64,000 nt of DNA, from positions 85,529 through 149,528 of the forward strand of contig JAGXGZ010000076.1 of NCBI GenBank assembly GCA_024636495.1. The letters run 5' to 3'. The position numbers and the translations under genes were made by a program. Within the stretch, counting starts at the first letter, position 1. Every line of letters begins with the position of its first letter. The stretch is from Roseobacter sp. GTDB taxonomy: Bacteria > Pseudomonadota > Alphaproteobacteria > Rhodobacterales > Rhodobacteraceae. Positions 26,909 to 36,433 of this stretch are shown one piece after another. Below the pieces are notes generated by a model. It worked only from the letters and a program-made list of their open reading frames with translations, was not told the DNA's origin and did not search any database.

Positions 26909-28276
26909 ATGGCAAAAACTCCCGTTACATTCTCGTGCAATTCATGTGGTGCTACCTATAACAAGTGGTCAGGCCGCTGTGATGGATGCGGAGAATGGAA
27001 CACGATCCAGCAAGACAAAGGCATCTCCGCAGGCCCGCCCAGCAAATCGCTTGGGGCCAAACGCGGTTCTGCCATGATATTGACCGATCTTAGCACCAAA
27101 GAAGCGCCCCCGCCGCGCAGCCAGTCAGGCATTGCCGAATTGGACCGCGTGTTGGGCGGGGGTCTGGTGGCGGCGTCCGCGATCTTGGTCGGCGGGGATC
27201 CGGGTATCGGGAAATCAACGCTATTGCTGCAAGCTGCCGCACATTTCGCGCGCAGCGGCTTGAAAACAATTTACGTCAGTGGCGAGGAAGCCTCGGCCCA
27301 AGTCCGCATGCGCGCCCAACGTCTGGGACTGGCGGACGCGCCAGTGAAACTGGCCGCCGAAACCAATCTGCGCGACATCCTGACAACGCTTGATGCGGAA
27401 CGCCCGGACCTTGCCATCATCGATTCGATCCAGACGATGTGGGCGGATAATGTCGAAAGCGCACCCGGCTCGGTCAGTCAGGTACGCGCCTCGGCACATG
27501 AATTGACCAGCTTTGCCAAGCGCACCGGCGTGTCGGTTATCCTTGTGGGCCACGTCACCAAAGACGGTCAGATTGCCGGTCCCCGCGTGGTGGAACACAT
27601 GGTTGATACGGTGCTTTATTTCGAGGGCGAGCGTGGCCACCAGTTCCGCATCTTACGCGCCGTGAAAAACCGTTTCGGCCCCGCAGACGAGATTGGCGTT
27701 TTCGAGATGACAGGCCAAGGGCTAGCCGAAGTCACCAACCCTTCGGCGCATTTTCTGTCCGAGCGCGGTGAACCCGCAGCCGGATCGGTGGTTTTCGCAG
27801 GGATCGAAGGCACGCGGCCCGTGCTTTGCGAGCTTCAGGCGCTGGTGGCACCCTCGCCTCATTCGCAAGCGCGCCGGACGGTTGTGGGCTGGGACAGCGG
27901 GCGGCTAGCGATGATTCTTGCAGTGCTCGAAGCGCGCTGCGGCATCCCCTTTGCCGGGCTTGATGTCTATCTGAATGTCGCGGGCGGCATGAAGATCACT
28001 GAACCCGCCGCCGATCTGGCGGTTGCTGCCGCCCTGCTCAGCGCGCGCGAAGACGTGGCCCTGCCCGCCGAAACCGTTGTTTTTGGGGAAATCAGCCTAT
28101 CAGGGGCCCTCAGACCCGCAACCCAGACCGAAAATAGGTTGAAAGAAGCGCAAAAACTTGGTTTTACCAGCGCCATTGCACCCGCAGGCGGAAAACCCGT
28201 GGGCAAGAACGGCATAACGCTTAATACCATGAGCGATCTAACCGGATTTGTAGGCGAAATTTTCGGGGCTGGCTGA
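26909..28276 (+). CDS. radA: DNA repair protein RadA (Sms)
   Basis: 455 residues with the full three-part layout. A zinc finger uses Cys10, Cys13, Cys24 and Cys27, the ATPase core has Walker A G-G-D-P-G-I-G-K-S-T and the RadA-specific K-N-R-F-G motif, and the C-terminal part is Lon-protease-like. RadA is a branch-migration helicase in recombinational repair and natural transformation. cvpA follows 28 bp downstream. Confidence 0.97.
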   Translation: MAKTPVTFSCNSCGATYNKWSGRCDGCGEWNTIQQDKGISAGPPSKSLGAKRGSAMILTDLSTKEAPPPRSQSGIAELDRVLGGGLVAASAILVGGDPGIGKSTLLLQAAAHFARSGLKTIYVSGEEASAQVRMRAQRLGLADAPVKLAAETNLRDILTTLDAERPDLAIIDSIQTMWADNVESAPGSVSQVRASAHELTSFAKRTGVSVILVGHVTKDGQIAGPRVVEHMVDTVLYFEGERGHQFRILRAVKNRFGPADEIGVFEMTGQGLAEVTNPSAHFLSERGEPAAGSVVFAGIEGTRPVLCELQALVAPSPHSQARRTVVGWDSGRLAMILAVLEARCGIPFAGLDVYLNVAGGMKITEPAADLAVAAALLSAREDVALPAETVVFGEISLSGALRPATQTENRLKEAQKLGFTSAIAPAGGKPVGKNGITLNTMSDLTGFVGEIFGAG

Positions 28277-28304
28277 CGGCTCCCTCAAGGAAGGCAAGAC
28301 GACC

Positions 28305-28859
28305 ATGGAAGGTTTTACCATTATTGACGGGGTCGTGGCGCTCGTCATCGTCCTGTCGGCTCTTTTGGCCTATGGCCGCGGTCTTGTTCGCGAAATGATG
28401 GCAATCGTGGGCTGGATTGCCGCAGCCGTGCTGGCGTTTCTGTTTGCACCGCAAGTCGAACCGCTGGTGTCTGAAATCCCTGTCGTCGGTGAATTTCTGG
28501 CTGACAGTTGCGAACTCTCAATCATCGGGGCTTTCGCCATCGTCTTTGCCATCGCGTTGATCGTCGTATCCTTGTTCACACCTTTGTTTTCATCGCTGGT
28601 GCAGCGGTCTGTGCTGGGCGGGCTGGATCAGGGGCTTGGCTTTTTGTTCGGCGTGGCGCGCGGCATTCTGCTCGTCGCGATTGCGTTCTTTGTCTACGAT
28701 ACCGTGATCACAGGCCAAACCATCACAATGGTCGACGAAAGCCGCTCGGCGCAGGTATTTGGCCGCTTTACAGGGCAGATCGAAGATCAAAACCCCGAAG
28801 AGGCACTTGGCTGGATCACCTTGCGCTACGAAGCGCTGGTCGGTGCCTGCGGCGCATAA
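28305..28859 (+). CDS. cvpA: CvpA-family membrane protein
   Basis: 184 residues with four hydrophobic segments; the first two (about 7-27 and 28-47) surround G-R-G-L-V-R-E-M, a common feature of CvpA proteins. The family was first linked to colicin V production and later to envelope stress tolerance; the molecular task is unclear. The radA-cvpA-purF order is kept, and cvpA-purF adjacency is widespread in bacteria. A hairpin follows the stop. Confidence 0.88.
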   Translation: MEGFTIIDGVVALVIVLSALLAYGRGLVREMMAIVGWIAAAVLAFLFAPQVEPLVSEIPVVGEFLADSCELSIIGAFAIVFAIALIVVSLFTPLFSSLVQRSVLGGLDQGLGFLFGVARGILLVAIAFFVYDTVITGQTITMVDESRSAQVFGRFTGQIEDQNPEEALGWITLRYEALVGACGA

Positions 28860-28885
28860 CCCAGATATAAACAACGCTCCTTCAG

Positions 28886-28903
28886 GCCGCTTTTTCAAGC
28901 GGC
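28886..28903 (+). terminator. Possible terminator after cvpA
   Basis: GCCGCTT (28886-28892) pairs with AAGCGGC (28897-28903) around TTTC, followed by ATGTTTGT. The stem is perfect but the T tract is weak, so termination is likely partial at best. Confidence 0.45.
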
Positions 28904-28940
28904 ATGTTTGTCATGGCACAGTCGCATTGCAGGTTTGCGC

Positions 28941-28971
28941 CTGTCTTATGTGACAGCGGGGTGACAACCCC
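28941..28971 (+). promoter_or_regulatory. Two adjacent small hairpins in the purF upstream region
   Basis: CTGTC-TTATGT-GACAG (28941-28956) is followed one base later by GGGGT-GACA-ACCCC (28958-28971). If transcribed they would lie in the purF leader. No known purine riboswitch core is visible. Function is uncertain. Confidence 0.25.
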
Positions 28972-29024
28972 CACTCAAGGGCCTACACAGACCCTGCCCT
29001 TTAATCGGATTCGGAGCCTCCCCG

Positions 29025-30521
29025 TTGTCCAAGATCATGCCCCCCGCTCATCCATTTGATACCTCATACCTGCGCGACGCCGGTGACGAGGATAAGCTAA
29101 AAGAAGAATGCGGGGTTTTCGGCGTTGTCGGCGTGGCTGACGCGTCAAACTTTGTCGCTCTCGGCCTTCACGCGCTGCAACATCGCGGCCAGGAAGCAGG
29201 CGGTATCGTAAGCTATGATCCCGTTGACGGCTTCCAGTCGGCCCGCCGTTTCGGCTATGTCCGCGACAATTTTACCTCGCAAAAGATCATGGAAACATTG
29301 CCAGGTGAACTGGCCATCGGCCACGTGCGCTATTCCACTTCGGGCAGCAAAGGTCAGACCGCAATCCGCGATGTGCAGCCGTTCTTTGGCGAATTTGCCA
29401 TGGGCGGAGCGGCGATTGCCCACAATGGCAACATCACCAACGCCAATGCCCTGCGCCGCGAACTGATCGAGCGCGGCTCGATCTTCCAAAGCTCAAGCGA
29501 CAGCGAATGCATCATCCACCTGATGGCGCGGTCGTTGCAGCAAAACATTCCGGAACGCATGGAAGACGCATTGCGGCGCGTCGAAGGCGCATTCTCTATC
29601 GTGGCCATGACCCGCACGAAGCTGATCGGCGTCCGCGATCCTTTGGGCGTGCGCCCGCTGGTGTTGGGCCGGGTCGGTGACGGCTGGGCGCTTAGCTCTG
29701 AAACCTGCGCGCTGGATATCATCGGGGCCGAATTCGTCCGCGAGATTGAACCGGGCGAGATGGTGGTCATCACCGCCAAAGGTGTCGAAAGCCACTTCCC
29801 CTTCCGCCGTGTCCCGTCGCGCTTTTGCATCTTTGAACATGTCTATTTCAGCCGCCCCGACAGCATTCTAGGTGGCCGCAGCGTCTACGAAACCCGCGAG
29901 GCTATCGGCCGCGAACTGGCCAAGGAAAGCCCCGTTGATGCCGATCTGGTCTGCCCCGTGCCCGACAGCGGGACACCTGCGGCCATCGGTTTCAGCCTGC
30001 AATCAGGGATTCCCTATGCAATGGGAATCATCCGCAACCAGTACATGGGCCGCACCTTTATTGAGCCGACCGAGCAGATCCGCAACATGGGTGTGCGCCT
30101 GAAGCTCAACGTCAACCGCGCGTTGATCAAGGGCAAGCGGGTCATTTTGGTCGACGATTCGGTGGTGCGCGGCACGACCAGCCGCAAGATCAAGGAAATG
30201 ATCCTTGATGCCGGTGCCAAGGAAGTCCATTTTCGCATCGCATCTCCGCCCACGGCATGGCCCTGTTTTTACGGCGTTGACACACCGCAGCGCGAAAAGC
30301 TTTTGGCGGCGACGATGTCGGAAGACGAAATGCGAGAACATCTTCAAGTGGATAGCCTCAAGTTCATTTCAATTGATGGGCTTTATCGTGCGGTGGGCGA
30401 AGCAAAAGGGCGTGACGCCAAATGCCCGCAATATTGCGATGCCTGTTTTACCGGTGAATATCCTGTGACGCCTACTGATCAAATCAACCAAGGCTTCGAG
30501 ATGAAACCCGCCGCTGAATAA
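29025..30521 (+). CDS. purF: Amidophosphoribosyltransferase
   Basis: 498 residues from a TTG at 29025, favoured because CGGAG lies about 8 bases upstream; the next ATG at 29037 has no ribosome binding site. The catalytic cysteine of the glutaminase domain is Cys29 in E-E-C-G-V-F-G, implying removal of a leader peptide. The PRPP motif V-I-L-V-D-D-S-V-V-R-G-T-T-S is intact. Late cysteines (K-C-P-Q-Y-C-D-A-C) fit the iron-sulfur-containing PurF class. It makes phosphoribosylamine, the first step of purine synthesis. Confidence 0.95.
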   Translation: MSKIMPPAHPFDTSYLRDAGDEDKLKEECGVFGVVGVADASNFVALGLHALQHRGQEAGGIVSYDPVDGFQSARRFGYVRDNFTSQKIMETLPGELAIGHVRYSTSGSKGQTAIRDVQPFFGEFAMGGAAIAHNGNITNANALRRELIERGSIFQSSSDSECIIHLMARSLQQNIPERMEDALRRVEGAFSIVAMTRTKLIGVRDPLGVRPLVLGRVGDGWALSSETCALDIIGAEFVREIEPGEMVVITAKGVESHFPFRRVPSRFCIFEHVYFSRPDSILGGRSVYETREAIGRELAKESPVDADLVCPVPDSGTPAAIGFSLQSGIPYAMGIIRNQYMGRTFIEPTEQIRNMGVRLKLNVNRALIKGKRVILVDDSVVRGTTSRKIKEMILDAGAKEVHFRIASPPTAWPCFYGVDTPQREKLLAATMSEDEMREHLQVDSLKFISIDGLYRAVGEAKGRDAKCPQYCDACFTGEYPVTPTDQINQGFEMKPAAE

Positions 30522-30547
30522 GTACCCCACACTCCCCCCAGACAAAT

Positions 30548-30580
30548 GCAGCGCAGAGGTTCAAGCCCCTGCGCTGCTTT
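30548..30580 (+). terminator. Probable terminator of purF
   Basis: GCAGCGCAG (30548-30556) and CTGCGCTGC (30569-30577) form a perfect 9-bp stem with a 12-base loop, then TTT. It lies 27 bp after the purF stop. Confidence 0.65.
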
Positions 30581-30724
30581 GCATTTGGCCCCCATGGCAA
30601 GGCCTTGCCGATGTGTCAGCCAGTCTTTGCCTGCGCATTTCACCGCAGCTACCCGTCGCGCAAAGCCTTTGTTAACTGCGTGACGATACCCATTCCCTGA
30701 TCCGCAGGTCTAAGAGAGGCTGAC

Positions 30725-30997
30725 ATGTCCACAACCACAGACGAAACCGGCACCCCCACCCCTTCAAAGGTGATTGATCTTGCAACCCAGCAGGTCCCAA
30801 TGCCCAAACTGGCGCTTCTTGGCATTTTTGGCAGCTTGGAAGACCCAGGCGCGTTGGTGCGCGAAGGCACGGGCCAGATCAGACGGGTCAAGCTGGGCGA
30901 TCCTTTTGCAGGCGGCACAATCGCTGCAATCAGTGACACAGCCATCGTCGTGGGCATCGGATCACGGGCCAAGGTTTTGCAACTTCCCAACACCTGA
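30725..30997 (+). CDS. Short PilP/GspC-like protein of unknown function
   Basis: 90 residues. After a low-complexity, Thr/Pro-rich N-terminus (1-14), a compact domain contains L-L-G-I-F-G-S-L, then G-Q-I-R-R-V-K-L-G-D and a run of beta-like residues. This resembles the small homology domain of the secretion proteins GspC and PilP. There is no visible membrane anchor, and no secretion genes are near. GAGAGG precedes the ATG. It is likely a real gene, with mscS following 58 bp downstream. Confidence 0.65.
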   Translation: MSTTTDETGTPTPSKVIDLATQQVPMPKLALLGIFGSLEDPGALVREGTGQIRRVKLGDPFAGGTIAAISDTAIVVGIGSRAKVLQLPNT

Positions 30998-31055
30998 TGG
31001 AACGATAAGGGCGGTGGCGTGTTTCACTCGGATGTGAACAAAAAAGGACCCGCCT

Positions 31056-32021
31056 GTGGAAGAAGTAGACGCGAACCCCGGCCTGATATTCGATAAACTT
31101 GATGCTTGGCTGGACGGCCTGTTTAGACTGTTGCCCAACATCGCCGTTGCGTTGGTTCTGTTCATCGTCTTCTGGTTTGTCGCCCGCGGCATCGGTTCAA
31201 TCATTCGCAAATCGGCTAGGCACCGGGACCGCCCCAGTTTGGGCGACGTGGCAAGCTCGCTTGTGCGTTGGTCGCTGACGGTTCTTGGATTCATGCTTGC
31301 CATTACGATCGTCGCCCCTTCGCTTAGCCCCGGAGATTTGATCGCCGGTCTGGGTGTGAGTTCCGTCGCCATCGGTTTCGCGTTCAAGGATATATTGCAA
31401 AACATGCTTGCCGGCATCCTGATCTTGCTGCGCCAGCCGTTTGCAGTGGGTGACCAGATTGTCGTATCCTCTGGTCACGAAGGCACGGTCGAGCGGATCG
31501 AGACGCGCGCCACGATCATCAAGACCTACGATGGTCGCCGCGTGGTGATCCCGAACACAGATATTTATACCGACAGCGTCGTGGTCAACACGGCCTTCGA
31601 CAAACGTCGTTCGCAATACGATATCGGGGTTGGGTGCAATGATGATTGGGCGCTGGCCCGCAAAACGATGATTGACGCTTGTGCCAGCGTCGAAAACGTC
31701 CTGTCCGACCCCACCCCCGAAGCGATCCCGGTTGATTTGGGCGATTTCGCCAATGTCATCCGCCTGCGTTGGTGGACCGCATCCGACCAATCAAGCGTGC
31801 GCCATACCAAAGGCGAGGTGCTGCAAGCCGTATACCAAGCCCTTGATAAGGCTGGTATTGACATGCCCTATCCGACGCATGTGCAGCTCTTTCATGATCA
31901 GACCGACGAACATGACGGCGACCGCGCGCGCCAGCGTGAAGGCTGGCCCACAACGGGCAACGATCCCAAGCCCAAGCGGATTGCTGACGCCATGGCCGAC
32001 GCTGGCAAACAGCGCGCCTAG
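31056..32021 (+). CDS. Small-conductance mechanosensitive channel (MscS family)
   Basis: 321 residues from a GTG start with AAGGA about 6 bases upstream. The helices at about 28-47 and 70-90, the pore helix (about 94-125, G-L-G-V-S-S-V-A-I-G-F-A-F-K-D) and the beta domain with P-F-A-V-G-D-Q-I-V are all typical. It would open on membrane tension to release solutes during osmotic downshock, relevant for a marine cell. The charged C-terminus is short. Confidence 0.9.
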   Translation: MEEVDANPGLIFDKLDAWLDGLFRLLPNIAVALVLFIVFWFVARGIGSIIRKSARHRDRPSLGDVASSLVRWSLTVLGFMLAITIVAPSLSPGDLIAGLGVSSVAIGFAFKDILQNMLAGILILLRQPFAVGDQIVVSSGHEGTVERIETRATIIKTYDGRRVVIPNTDIYTDSVVVNTAFDKRRSQYDIGVGCNDDWALARKTMIDACASVENVLSDPTPEAIPVDLGDFANVIRLRWWTASDQSSVRHTKGEVLQAVYQALDKAGIDMPYPTHVQLFHDQTDEHDGDRARQREGWPTTGNDPKPKRIADAMADAGKQRA

Positions 32022-32078
32022 AGGCCAAAAGCCGGGGTCGCACTTGACGATCCCGGCGGCTGGGTGCAAACGACTTGC

Positions 32079-32729
32079 ATGACAAAAACAGCCCTCATCA
32101 CCGGCGCGTCCCGTGGCCTTGGTGCCGCTTTGGCCGAAGCGCTTTGCGACAGCCATCACATCATCGCCGTGGCGAAAACCACGGGTGCCTTGGAAGAACT
32201 CGACGACCGCATCCAAGCGCGCGGCGGCAGTGCAACTCTGGCCCCGATGGACATCACCAACGCCGATGCGATGGCCACGTTATGCCGTGGCATCTTTGAT
32301 CGATGGGGCAGCCTAGACATGTGGTTTCACACCGCAATCCACGCCGCCCCGCTTGCGCCCGCAGACCATATCGATGCGAAAGACATGTCCAAATCCGTGG
32401 GCCTGAACATCACCGCCACCTCGACGTTGATCACCTATGTCTCGCCCTTGTTAGGGCAATCGGGCCATGCCGTGTTTTTTGATGATCCTGTTGTCGCTGG
32501 CAAATTCTTTGGCAGCTATGGCAGCACGAAAGCAGCCCAGATCGCCCTTGCCAAAAGCTGGCAGGCTGAGACCGCCAAGATCGGTCCGCATGTGCACATT
32601 GTGACGCCCGCCCCAATGCCAACAGCCACCCGCGCGCGATTCCACCCCGGCGAAGACCGCGCGGCGCTGCACAGCCCACATTCGCAGGCGGCTGACATTC
32701 TGGCAGCCTTGGCCTCTTCTCTGGCTTAA
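32079..32729 (+). CDS. Short-chain dehydrogenase-like protein
   Basis: 216 residues from ATG 32079; a GTG at 32064 would add five residues. The N-terminal Rossmann motif is A-L-I-T-G-A-S-R-G-L-G (T-G-x-x-x-G-x-G). The catalytic region reads Y-G-S-T-K, so Tyr and Lys are present in the usual YxxxK spacing. The coenzyme is probably NAD(P); substrate unknown. The last four codons and the stop are inside a dispersed repeat that continues past the gene. Confidence 0.85.
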   Translation: MTKTALITGASRGLGAALAEALCDSHHIIAVAKTTGALEELDDRIQARGGSATLAPMDITNADAMATLCRGIFDRWGSLDMWFHTAIHAAPLAPADHIDAKDMSKSVGLNITATSTLITYVSPLLGQSGHAVFFDDPVVAGKFFGSYGSTKAAQIALAKSWQAETAKIGPHVHIVTPAPMPTATRARFHPGEDRAALHSPHSQAADILAALASSLA

Positions 32730-32751
32730 AAATATCCTCGCCGAAGGCTCC
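32716..32751 (-). repeat. Dispersed intergenic repeat, copy 4, overlapping a stop codon
   Basis: CTTCTCTGGCTTAAAAATAT then CCTCGCCGAAGGCTCC. The TAA of the SDR gene is inside the CTTAAA part, so the element supplies the gene's last codons. Confidence 0.75.
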
Positions 32752-32801
32752 TGCCTTGCCGCGCCCACGTCCCTCGCTTATCAAGGCACGAAGGGGAAGT
32801 T

Positions 32802-33587
32802 ATGCGCATTCTGATTACGAACGATGACGGTATCCACGCACCGGGCCTCAAAACGCTCCATGCCATCGCAAGCCAGATTGCAGGACCTGACGGCGATGTT
32901 TGGACTGTCGCGCCCGCCTATGAGCAATCAGGCGTTGGACATTGTATCAGCTACACCACGCCGATGATGATCGAACACATCGGCAAGCATCGCTATTCCG
33001 TCGAAGGCAGCCCAGCCGATTGCGTGTTGGCGGCACTGCACGACTCGATGAAAGACTGCCCGCCTGATCTGGTGCTATCGGGCGTGAACCGGGGCAACAA
33101 CGCGGCTGAAAACGCTCTTTACTCCGGCACCATCGGCGGCGCGCTTGAAGCCGCTTTGCAAGGGGTGCCCGCCATCGCGATGTCGCAATATTACGGCCCT
33201 GCCAACCGCGATCTGGACGATCCGTTCGAAGGTGCCGCCCATCACGGTGCAGATGTCGTGCGCCGAATTCTGGGTGCAAGCCCTGCACACACGACCGGCT
33301 ACCGTCTGTTTTATAACGTGAATTTCCCCCCCGTTGCGGCAGCCGACGTGAAAGGCATTCGTCTGGCCCCCCAAGGTATCCGCGAAGGTACCGGGTTTTC
33401 AACCACGCCGCATGTCTCGCCATCGGGGCGACGCTTTTTGTGGATCCAAGGTGCCGACCAGCAGATACCGACAGCACCTGAAACGGATGCCGCGATGAAC
33501 CTTGAGGGGTTTATCACCGTGACACCGATGCGCGCTGATTTGACCGACTACGACAGTTTTGCCGCCCTCAAAGCCATCAACACATGA
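32802..33587 (+). CDS. surE: 5'-nucleotidase SurE
   Basis: 261 residues. The N-terminal [15 protein letters not shown] holds the metal-binding double aspartate, and S-G-V-N-R-G-N-N completes the active site. It dephosphorylates nucleoside monophosphates. Its last four bases, ATGA (33584-33587), are also the pcm start, so the two are translationally coupled. Confidence 0.97.
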   Translation: MRILITNDDGIHAPGLKTLHAIASQIAGPDGDVWTVAPAYEQSGVGHCISYTTPMMIEHIGKHRYSVEGSPADCVLAALHDSMKDCPPDLVLSGVNRGNNAAENALYSGTIGGALEAALQGVPAIAMSQYYGPANRDLDDPFEGAAHHGADVVRRILGASPAHTTGYRLFYNVNFPPVAAADVKGIRLAPQGIREGTGFSTTPHVSPSGRRFLWIQGADQQIPTAPETDAAMNLEGFITVTPMRADLTDYDSFAALKAINT

Positions 33588-34243
33588 ACGACGACGAGGA
33601 CATCTCTGTCGCGGAACGCAAGATGCAGTTTCTGTACGCACTGCGTTCAAAAGGCGTGACGGAAGCGCGTATTCTGAACGCGATGGAACAGATTGACCGT
33701 GGTCCCTTCATTCGCGGCTTGTTTGCGGCCCGCGCTTACGAGGACATGCCCCTGCCCATCGCCTGCGGTCAAACCATCAGCCAGCCCTCTGTCGTGGCCC
33801 TTATGACCCAAGCGCTTGAAGTAACCCCGCGCGATAAGGTGCTCGAGATCGGCACAGGATCGGGCTATCAGGCCGCGATCCTCAGCAAGCTTGCGCGCCG
33901 TGTGTATACCATCGATAGACACCGCAGGCTGGTGCAGGAAGCCCGCGAGATTTTTGACGCGATGGATCTGACCAACATCACAGCCATCACAGCAGACGGC
34001 AGTTTCGGTCTGCCCGAACAGGCCCCCTTTGACCGGATCATCGTGACCGCAGCCGCCGAAGACCCGCCCGGGCCATTGGTTGCCCAGCTTAAGGTCGGTG
34101 GCATTATGGTGGTTCCTGTCGGTCAATCAGACGCCGTACAACACCTGATCCGCGTCCGAAAAACTGAAACCGGCCTTGAATATGACGAACTGCGCAAGGT
34201 GCGCTTTGTTCCGTTGCTTGAAGGATTGGGCAAAGACAGCTAA
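33584..34243 (+). CDS. pcm: Protein-L-isoaspartate O-methyltransferase
   Basis: 219 residues. The S-adenosylmethionine motif is [12 protein letters not shown] and the family motif G-Q-T-I-S-Q-P is present. It repairs isoaspartate damage in aged proteins. The surE-pcm-nlpD order matches the classical stationary-phase cluster; rpoS is absent, as expected for this class. Confidence 0.96.
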   Translation: MNDDEDISVAERKMQFLYALRSKGVTEARILNAMEQIDRGPFIRGLFAARAYEDMPLPIACGQTISQPSVVALMTQALEVTPRDKVLEIGTGSGYQAAILSKLARRVYTIDRHRRLVQEAREIFDAMDLTNITAITADGSFGLPEQAPFDRIIVTAAAEDPPGPLVAQLKVGGIMVVPVGQSDAVQHLIRVRKTETGLEYDELRKVRFVPLLEGLGKDS

Positions 34244-34320
34244 ATGCTGTATAGGCAAGGTAACTCCAGACCACATGGAGGCCTAACACCAACGGCGTCA
34301 CGAGACATGAGGACAAGCAG

Positions 34321-35568
34321 ATGATCCACCCTTTGGCGACCCGGACCCTCAGACTGACGGTTCTGGCAGGCGGCAGTGCATTGTTTCTTGCAGCTTGCGA
34401 AAGACCGCTCGATTATGATCTTCGCGGCACTTTTGGCGACGGGTTCAGCACCGCAGAAGCAGCCACAGGGCCGCTTGCGAACCGGCCCGCGCCTGACAAT
34501 CGGGGTGTTATTTCCTATCCTAACTATCAGGTGGTCGTCGCTCGGCGGGGTGACACGCTGACCGATGTGGCAAATCGCGTCGGTACCGACGTGAACAGCC
34601 TGTCGCGGTACAATGGCATCGACCCCACCGTTCCCCTGCGCAAAGGCGAGATTATCGCGCTGCAAGACCGGGTGTCCGAACCATCGCCGGCAACAGGCGC
34701 ATCAGGCACCGGCCCTATCACAACCCAAGCCGTCGATATCCAGACGCTTGCAGGCGGTGCGATCAATCGCGCGCCGGCGTCATCGGGCGTGCAAACGGCC
34801 GCCTTGCCGCCAGCGCAAACCGCCACACGCGAAAATCCGCTTAAGCAAACCGGCCGCGAACCGATCCGCCACAAGGTTGAACGGGGCGAAACCGCCTATA
34901 CCATCGCGCGTCTTTACGCCGTCCCCGTGGCCACCTTGGCTGAATGGAATGGCTTGGGCGCAGATTTCTCGGTCCGCGAAGGGCAGTTTTTGCTGATCCC
35001 CGTTCCGCAACAGGCAGCACCGCAACGCACTGCGGCCCTGCCCTCGACCGCCAGCGCCGCCACCACGCCCCTGCCCGGTGTCGGATCACCAACGCCAACA
35101 CCGCCCAGTGCCGCCAAACCGCTGCCCCCGCTTGAACCTGCACCAAAGCCTGCCGCGACACCGCCAGCTGAAACCAAACCAGTGGCCGATGTTGGTAAAA
35201 CGACCAAGCCCGCGTCAGCCGGGCGGATGACACCACCGGTTCAGGGCAGCATTATCCGGGCTTATTCAAAAGGTAAGAACGAGGGTATCAACATCCAGGG
35301 AACCGCCGGTGGCGCTGTAAAAGCAGCCGACAGCGGCACCGTTGCCGCGATCACAAAAAGCGCCGATGGAATTCCGATTGTGGTGATCCGCCATCCGGAC
35401 AATTTGTTGACCGTCTATGCCAATGTTGCCGATGTCAGCGTGAAAAAGGGCGATAGCGTTGCAAAAGGTGCGCCGATCGCAAAGCTGCGCAGTGGCGATG
35501 ATGCCTTTGTGCATTTTGAGGTCCGTAACGGGTTCGACAGTGTCGATCCATCGCCCTACCTGAACTAG
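34321..35568 (+). CDS. nlpD: NlpD-like lipoprotein with two LysM domains and a degenerate LytM domain
   Basis: 415 residues. A lipoprotein signal ends in L-A-A-C with Cys26. Two LysM peptidoglycan-binding domains (about 69-114 and 182-228) are joined to a Pro/Ala-rich linker, then an M23/LytM fold at about 310-415. The active-site histidines and aspartate are lost: the first motif reads N-E-G-I-N-I instead of H-x-x-x-D, and the last reads V-H-F-E-V-R. This is the mark of activators such as NlpD and EnvC, which switch on cell-division amidases rather than cutting murein. Follows pcm. Confidence 0.88.
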   Translation: MIHPLATRTLRLTVLAGGSALFLAACERPLDYDLRGTFGDGFSTAEAATGPLANRPAPDNRGVISYPNYQVVVARRGDTLTDVANRVGTDVNSLSRYNGIDPTVPLRKGEIIALQDRVSEPSPATGASGTGPITTQAVDIQTLAGGAINRAPASSGVQTAALPPAQTATRENPLKQTGREPIRHKVERGETAYTIARLYAVPVATLAEWNGLGADFSVREGQFLLIPVPQQAAPQRTAALPSTASAATTPLPGVGSPTPTPPSAAKPLPPLEPAPKPAATPPAETKPVADVGKTTKPASAGRMTPPVQGSIIRAYSKGKNEGINIQGTAGGAVKAADSGTVAAITKSADGIPIVVIRHPDNLLTVYANVADVSVKKGDSVAKGAPIAKLRSGDDAFVHFEVRNGFDSVDPSPYLN

Positions 35569-35579
35569 GCTAACCCTAA

Positions 35580-35620
35580 GCGGGGCGTGCCGCCTAAAGC
35601 GAAACGCCTTTGCGCCCCGC
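35580..35620. terminator. Possible bidirectional terminator between nlpD and the DUF815 gene
   Basis: GCGGGGCG (35580-35587) pairs perfectly with CGCCCCGC (35613-35620), enclosing a smaller AAAG/CTTT stem. The repeat reaches into the 3' end of the DUF815 gene. There is no T run. Confidence 0.4.
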
Positions 35621-36433
35621 AAGATCTACAAAATACTGCCAAGCAACACGGCCCGAGCGCGACCCACGCGTGGCCTGCCATTCGATTGCTTCAGCATAAA
35701 GCGTATCAGGGTCGATATCGACACCGTGCGCTTCGCAATAGCCACGGATCATCTCTAGGTATTGGGGCTGGTCGCAGGGGTGAAAGCCCAGCCACAACCC
35801 GAACCTGTCCGACAGCGATACCTTTTCCTCGACTGCCTCGGCTGGATTGATCGCAGAGCCACGTTCATTTTCAATCATGTCGCGGGGCATCAGATGGCGG
35901 CGGTTCGATGTCGCGTAAAGCACGACATTGTCCGGCCGCCCTTCGATCCCGCCATCCAGTACCGCCTTGAGCGACTTGTACTGTGCATCATCATGGCCAA
36001 AGCTTAGATCGTCACAAAACAATATAAACCGATGTGGGGCATCACGCAAAAGCGCCAGCAACCGGCCAACCGATGGCAGATCCTCGCGCTGAAGCTCGAC
36101 AATGCGCAAAGCGCTGTGCGTCGCTTGAACATGGGCATGTACCGCCTTGACAAGGCTGGATTTTCCCATCCCCCGCGCGCCCCAAAGCAGCGCGTTGTTT
36201 GCAGGCAGGCCAGCGGCAAACTGTGCAGTATTGGCCAGCAGCGTATCACGCGCCCTATCGACCCCAACAAGCAGATCCAGATCGACTTTGCTGACCTTTG
36301 ACACTGGCACCAGATGATCCGGCGCGGTCTGCCACACGAAAGCCCCCGCCGCTTCAAAGTCAGGGGCCTTTAGCGGCGCAGGAGACATCCTCTCGAGCGC
36401 CGCCGCAATGCGGTCCATCGGATCGTCGATCAC
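35594..36433 (-). CDS. DUF815 ATP-binding protein
   Basis: 279 residues. Walker A is G-A-R-G-M-G-K-S-S and Walker B is [10 protein letters not shown]; the R-H-L-M-P-R-D-M segment is typical of this AAA-related family. Function is unknown. The ATG region overlaps tatC by four bases (36430-36433), so it is the last gene of the tat transcript. Confidence 0.88.
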   Translation of the reverse strand: MIDDPMDRIAAALERMSPAPLKAPDFEAAGAFVWQTAPDHLVPVSKVSKVDLDLLVGVDRARDTLLANTAQFAAGLPANNALLWGARGMGKSSLVKAVHAHVQATHSALRIVELQREDLPSVGRLLALLRDAPHRFILFCDDLSFGHDDAQYKSLKAVLDGGIEGRPDNVVLYATSNRRHLMPRDMIENERGSAINPAEAVEEKVSLSDRFGLWLGFHPCDQPQYLEMIRGYCEAHGVDIDPDTLYAEAIEWQATRGSRSGRVAWQYFVDLAGRKGVSL

